From NCBI RefSeq assembly GCF_023016045.1, contig NZ_JALKAP010000001.1, forward strand, positions 1 to 64,000: DNA of 64,000 nt, in the 5' to 3' direction. Source of the stretch: Marinobacter sp. S6332. GTDB taxonomy: Bacteria; Pseudomonadota; Gammaproteobacteria; Pseudomonadales; Oleiphilaceae. Within the stretch, counting starts at the first letter, position 1. The number at the start of each line of letters is the position of its first letter. Both the position numbers and the translations under genes were made by a program. Under the pieces are notes generated by a model. That model was not told where the DNA came from. It worked only from the letters and a program-made list of their open reading frames with translations, and ran no database searches. This document shows, piece after piece, positions 60,398-64,000 of this stretch.

Positions 60398-61609
60398 ATG
60401 GCAGCCAACCTGACACCGGTTGAAGAGGCTATTGCCCACCTTCTGAGCGGGGCTCCGGTGGTGACAGAAAACGAGCGCTTGCCGCTCACTGAAAGTCTGG
60501 GGCGAATACTGGCGCAAGATTACCAAGTGCCCGCAGATGTACCACCAGCGGATAACAGCGCGGTAGATGGCTACGCCCTTCGCGCTGAGGATTATGCGCC
60601 GGGTCAAACTCTGTCGGTATCAGACCGAATCCCTGCTGGCTCTGCTCCCGGCCCGTTAAAGCCCGGTACGGCTGCGCGCATTTTTACCGGCTCAGAGGTT
60701 CCCGAGGGCGCCGATACGGTGATTATGCAGGAGCGAGTGGATGTTACTGAAAATGGCATCCTGATCAACGCAGAAGTAAAGCCCGATCAAAATATCCGCA
60801 GACGTGGCCAAGATCTTGCCGAAGGCAGCCTTGCGCTACCAAAGGGCACAAAAATCAGGGCTCAGGAAATGGGCCTTTTGGCGTCTATGGGCGTAGCCGA
60901 CGTTACTGTGGTGAAAAAGCTCCGGGTTGCGATTCTGTCCACCGGTGATGAGTTGGTCGACCCCGGCAATCCGTTGGGCCCGGGGCAGATTTACAATACC
61001 AACCGCTTTACTCTGCTTGGTCTTCTGGCCGAGGCTGGCTGTGAGGTGGTGCTGTGCGAGACCCTTCGAGACACTCGCTCTGTTACCCGCGAGAAACTAG
61101 AGCGCGCGGCAGCACTGTCAGACTTGATCATTACCAGCGGGGGCGTCTCTGTAGGTGAGGAAGACCACGTTCGGGCGGTGCTGGAAGAGTCTGGTGAGCT
61201 GACACTTTGGCGCATGGCGATCAAGCCCGGCAAGCCGTTGGCGTTCGGCTCAATACAGGGCACACCGGTGCTTGGCTTACCTGGCAACCCGGCGGCAGTG
61301 TTGGTTACGTTTTTGGTTGTGGGTATGCCTTACATACGCACCTGTCAGGGGCGCATTCAGGTTCATCCTGTGGGGCAACAAGTGCCTGCTGCATTGAATG
61401 TGACCTCCCCCTCGGTGCGCAGGGAGTTCTTGCGTGCCCGCACCGAGCTTATTGAGGGTAAGGTTCAGGTAACCGCTTACCCTAACCAAAGCTCGGGCGT
61501 TCTCAGTTCCGCCTGTTGGGCCGGAGGTTTGGCTGTGGTTCCGGAACACGAGATGGTTGCAGAGGGCGACTTGATAACCTATTACCCATTCACAGAGCTA
61601 TTGAGTTGA
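60398..61609 (+). CDS. moeA: molybdopterin molybdenumtransferase MoeA
   Basis: A 403-residue MoeA inserting molybdate into adenylated molybdopterin. Signatures: PADNSAVDGYALR, GSEVPEGADTVIMQE, ITSGGVSVGEEDHV and KPGKPLAFG. GGAGAAAG precedes ATG 60398; an earlier frame start overlaps moaB. One base separates it from moaD. Confidence 0.95.
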   Translation: MAANLTPVEEAIAHLLSGAPVVTENERLPLTESLGRILAQDYQVPADVPPADNSAVDGYALRAEDYAPGQTLSVSDRIPAGSAPGPLKPGTAARIFTGSEVPEGADTVIMQERVDVTENGILINAEVKPDQNIRRRGQDLAEGSLALPKGTKIRAQEMGLLASMGVADVTVVKKLRVAILSTGDELVDPGNPLGPGQIYNTNRFTLLGLLAEAGCEVVLCETLRDTRSVTREKLERAAALSDLIITSGGVSVGEEDHVRAVLEESGELTLWRMAIKPGKPLAFGSIQGTPVLGLPGNPAAVLVTFLVVGMPYIRTCQGRIQVHPVGQQVPAALNVTSPSVRREFLRARTELIEGKVQVTAYPNQSSGVLSSACWAGGLAVVPEHEMVAEGDLITYYPFTELLS

Positions 61610-61610
61610 T

Positions 61611-61871
61611 ATGACTAACCAAACCCTAACTGTTCGTTTTTTTGCCCGCCTCCGAGAGGAGTTGGGCACTGAGCAACTCACCTTGCCGGCAGAAAAGGAT
61701 CAGACCGCCGGTGATTTGCTGGCTGAGCTGGCTAGCCGCGGCGGCCCTTGGGCGCAACTGCAAAGCGGTCAGCCGGTGATGATTGCGATTAATCAGGCGA
61801 TGGCGAAGCCTGCCACCCCGGTTAGGGCCGGAGATGAAGTGGCTTTTTTCCCGCCGGTAACGGGGGGCTAA
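61611..61871 (+). CDS. moaD: molybdopterin synthase small subunit MoaD
   Basis: An 86-residue ubiquitin-like sulphur carrier ending in the required Gly-Gly (FFPPVTGG). It donates sulphur for molybdopterin with MoaE, whose gene starts one base after its stop. Confidence 0.95.
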   Translation: MTNQTLTVRFFARLREELGTEQLTLPAEKDQTAGDLLAELASRGGPWAQLQSGQPVMIAINQAMAKPATPVRAGDEVAFFPPVTGG

Positions 61872-61872
61872 A

Positions 61873-62322
61873 ATGATCAGTATTCAATCTGAGGATTTTG
61901 ATTCGAGTGTTGAGTATTCGGCACTGCGGGATAGCGGTGCCGGTACGGGGGCTATTGCTACGTTTACGGGACTGGTGCGGGATAACGGCGATACTCAAGA
62001 CGTATCCGGGTTGTTTTTAGAGCATTATCCGGGGATGACGGAGCAGGTGATTGCGGGGCTGATTGATGAGGCTTCGCGGCGCTGGGATGTGCGCAAGGCG
62101 CGGGTGATTCATCGAGTCGGGCGGTTGTTGTTGCAGGAACAAATTGTGTTTGTGGGTGTTTGCAGTGCCCATCGGGGGGATGCGTTTGCGGCTTGCGAGT
62201 TTATTATGGACGCTTTAAAGACGTCGGCGCCGTTTTGGAAGAAGGAGCTTTCGGAGGCCGGGGAGCATTGGGTGGAGCAGAAGGCTTCGGATGTTGCTCG
62301 GGGGGAGGTCTGGAAGACCTAG
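61873..62322 (+). CDS. moaE: molybdopterin synthase large subunit MoaE
   Basis: A 149-residue catalytic subunit, with GAIATFTGLVRD at the start, RVGRLLLQEQIVFVGVCSAHRGDAF, and the active-site lysines in LKTSAPFWKKE. It works with MoaD. Confidence 0.95.
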   Translation: MISIQSEDFDSSVEYSALRDSGAGTGAIATFTGLVRDNGDTQDVSGLFLEHYPGMTEQVIAGLIDEASRRWDVRKARVIHRVGRLLLQEQIVFVGVCSAHRGDAFAACEFIMDALKTSAPFWKKELSEAGEHWVEQKASDVARGEVWKT

Positions 62323-62344
62323 ATTCTGGCGTTTGACGGCCGGT

Positions 62345-62451
62345 CTTTAGCGTGGACTGCTCCGCCGAAAAACGCTGTGGATACGTCCGTGTACGCTTGG
62401 CTCCGCCATCCATGGCTCCGCACATTTTCGGCGGAGCAGTCCACGCCAAAG
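62345..62451. repeat. long palindromic element, copy 3
   Basis: 22-bp perfect arms beginning GCGTGGACTGCTCCGCCGAA (62350) and ending at 62446. The core is ACGCTGTGGATACGTCCGTG, then CGCTTGGCTCCGCCATCCAT and GGCTCCGCACA. It has the same core plan as copies 1 and 2, but arms and inner stem differ with matching changes on both sides. Between convergent moaE and mobA. Confidence 0.85.
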
Positions 62452-62486
62452 CCCTGAATAGTGCAAGTCCCTCTAGCAACTACCCC

Positions 62487-63077
62487 TCAGGTCACCAAAT
62501 CTTCTGGCCGATTTCGGTTTTTAAACGCATCAGCAGCATCTGGGCAATCCAGAGTTCTAGCTGCTGCGGCTTCAGCGAATACCATTACCCTTCTGTTGTC
62601 GTCTCGTAACTGGGTTTCCAGCAGACTAATAAGTGACACCGGGTAAACACCGTGCAAGGGGTGGGATCTTCCGGCGCATTGGGCGATAACGGGGTATTCA
62701 GGCTGTTCGTGCCACGCGTCTATTAATTGCCGGAATACTTCTGGTTGTATACCCGGGGTATCGCAGGGGCATACGAGTACGGCGTCGAAGCCTTGTTTTT
62801 GGGCTTCAGTTAGGCCCGCTAGTAGGCCCGCTAGGGGGCCTTGGCCTTTTAGATCCGGGGCGTCTTGCAGTACGTGGCCGAGCAGACGGTAGTCTTTTAG
62901 GGATCGGTTGGCGCTGATGAGTAATGGCGTGGTCACAGCACTGAGGGCTTCTGCTACCCAGTGGGCCATGGGGCGGTCGTGCCAGTGCATTAGGCCTTTG
63001 TCTTTGCCGTTCATGCGGGTTCCTGCACCGCCAGCGAGTAGAAGGGCGCAGGTGTTTTTGGAGGCTGTTTCGGTCAT
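62487..63077 (-). CDS. mobA: molybdenum cofactor guanylyltransferase MobA
   Basis: Adds GMP to molybdopterin. The 196-residue nucleotidyltransferase has ALLLAGGAGTRMNGKDKGL at the N-terminus and VCPCDTPGI for metal binding. I start at ATG 63077 (MTETASKNTC) because the upstream frame runs into the trxA terminator. Converges with moaE. Confidence 0.93.
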   Translation of the reverse strand: MTETASKNTCALLLAGGAGTRMNGKDKGLMHWHDRPMAHWVAEALSAVTTPLLISANRSLKDYRLLGHVLQDAPDLKGQGPLAGLLAGLTEAQKQGFDAVLVCPCDTPGIQPEVFRQLIDAWHEQPEYPVIAQCAGRSHPLHGVYPVSLISLLETQLRDDNRRVMVFAEAAAARTLDCPDAADAFKNRNRPEDLVT

Positions 63078-63092
63078 GGTGAATCCAGGCCT

Positions 63093-63130
63093 AAAAAAAC
63101 CGCCCAAGAGCAGGGCCCAGGGGCGGTTTT
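63093..63130 (-). terminator. Rho-independent terminator after trxA
   Basis: On the minus strand AAAACCGCCC (63130-63121) pairs with GGGCGGTTTT (63105-63096), followed by a run of T. It stops leftward transcription from trxA before mobA. Confidence 0.85.
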
Positions 63131-63148
63131 CAGGCTTTCAGGATGCAA

Positions 63149-63475
63149 TCAGAGATTGCTGTCCAAGAAGGCCGCGAGCTGGGATTTGGACAGTGCGCCA
63201 ACTTTGGTGGCGTCAACGTTGCCGTTCTTGAACAGCATCAACGTCGGAATACCACGGATGTTGAACTTGGGCGGGGTCTGCTCGTTTTCGTCGATGTTGA
63301 GCTTGCAGACCTTCAGTTTGCCATCGTATTCGTCGGCGATTTCTTCGAGTACGGGTGCGATCATTTTGCAGGGGCCGCACCACTCCGCCCAGTAATCTAC
63401 CAGTACGGGAACGTCAGATTGAAGTACGTCCTGTTCGAAGGAGGCATCTGTTACGTTTACAATATTTCCGCTCAT
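63149..63475 (-). CDS. trxA: thioredoxin TrxA
   Basis: A 108-residue thioredoxin with the redox site [10 protein letters not shown] and the cis-Pro [14 protein letters not shown] 63475 follows AGGAAAAACGA; the longer frame upstream is promoter DNA. It is divergent from ppx, as in related genomes where trxA, rho and ppx cluster. Confidence 0.97.
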   Translation of the reverse strand: MSGNIVNVTDASFEQDVLQSDVPVLVDYWAEWCGPCKMIAPVLEEIADEYDGKLKVCKLNIDENEQTPPKFNIRGIPTLMLFKNGNVDATKVGALSKSQLAAFLDSNL

Positions 63476-63686
63476 TTCGTTTTTCCTGATTAGTGCTTTG
63501 GTTGCTACTTTACGCGATTGATCCCGCGTATGTGAAGCGGTAGATCCACCAGTTTCATTGCTCAATGTTCTGACCCCGGTCAATTCGGTCGACTTTCTAC
63601 TAGAGTCAAAGCCGCGCATTGACTGACATATCCCGGGATTATGGCTTATAGTACGCGCAGATTCTCACCACAGGATTCAGATCACC

Positions 63687-64000
63687 GTGACGGCCACCTC
63701 TTCCGCCGAAATCGCAGCTACGCCACCGGATATGCTTGCGGCCATCGATATGGGCTCAAACAGTTTCCACATGGTTGTGGCCAGGCTTGTGCAGGGCGAA
63801 ATCCGCACCATGGAAAGAATGGGCGAAAAAGTTCAGCTAGGCGACGGCCTTGATCCTGAAAACAATCTAACAGAAGAGGCGCAGCAGCGGGGTTTGGACT
63901 GCCTACGGCGGTTTGCCCAACGCCTTAACGGTACGCCTCCCGAGGGTGTTCAGATTGTAGGTACAAATGCGCTCAGGGTGGCACGCAATGCCAATCAGTT
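63687..64000 (+). CDS. ppx: exopolyphosphatase Ppx, 5' part, runs off window
   Basis: The first 104 codons of a Ppx/GppA phosphatase: [17 protein letters not shown] is the sugar-kinase-fold phosphate loop, and [11 protein letters not shown] follows. The enzyme trims polyphosphate to phosphate. The start is uncertain: GTG 63687 is used, though no strong ribosome site is visible. The remainder lies beyond 64000. Confidence 0.88.
   Translation, partial: MTATSSAEIAATPPDMLAAIDMGSNSFHMVVARLVQGEIRTMERMGEKVQLGDGLDPENNLTEEAQQRGLDCLRRFAQRLNGTPPEGVQIVGTNALRVARNANQ

Overview
The window looks like a chromosome segment of a Marinobacter-type marine gammaproteobacterium. The right third (about 49.2-64 kb) carries a conserved core order: algZ-algR, hemC-hemD-hemX-hemY, ubiD with a ferredoxin-type reductase, rho, molybdenum-cofactor genes, trxA and ppx. 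The CYP153A P450 is, as I recall the family, almost identical to the Marinobacter enzyme. The left two thirds are accessory DNA built from several acquired modules.

Layout. 1-1.0 kb: remnant of a Type III-like DNA methyltransferase and a decayed IS3-type orfA. 1.1-5.5 kb: a complete phosphite uptake and oxidation operon, ptxABCDE, with a possible Pho box in front. 5.5-6.6 kb: a truncated group II intron reverse transcriptase and two very small basic ORFs. 6.9-7.6 kb: a secreted hypothetical protein. 7.8-10.8 kb: a mercury module (merA, merF, merP, merT, divergent merR) bounded by inverted copies of a short repeat. 11.0-11.6 kb: the 5' part of a secreted HNH nuclease gene. Its 3' part lies 33.5 kb away, at 45.1 kb.

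The central finding is that everything between the two halves of the HNH gene behaves as one integrated element of about 33.5 kb. Both junctions carry the hexamer GAAGCA, and joining the halves across one copy restores an uninterrupted nuclease frame. At its left end the element carries translationally coupled tyrosine-recombinase genes that I assign to the gamma-mobile-trio (GmtY, GmtZ with eight 59-residue repeats, GmtX), plus a truncated VPA1267-like gene. Its cargo is not the defence or toxin type usually linked to such elements but hydrocarbon metabolism: a GPo1-type alkS/alkT and alkB-G-H-J-K-L system, a second system of ferredoxin, CYP153A, GMC alcohol dehydrogenase and ferredoxin reductase with an AraC regulator, and a TetR-controlled set of two thioesterases, an alpha/beta hydrolase and an RND pump. 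An ectC pseudogene and IS scraps lie between the recombinase genes and the alk genes.

How the genes work together: AlkL would admit alkane across the outer membrane. AlkB (electrons through AlkT and AlkG) and CYP153A (electrons through its own reductase and ferredoxin) hydroxylate the chain end. AlkJ-type dehydrogenases and AlkH oxidise the alcohol to the acid, and AlkK makes the acyl-CoA. AlkS and the AraC protein are the likely alkane-responsive regulators. The thioesterase/RND set may handle acyl or solvent stress.

Right of the element lie antitoxin fragments (a ParS-like orphan and a MazE/ParS chimera) and an unassigned helicase plus coiled-coil operon with a divergent XRE regulator, a candidate defence locus. 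The core region then follows. In it three large palindromic repeats share a conserved core but have unrelated, perfectly self-complementary arms.
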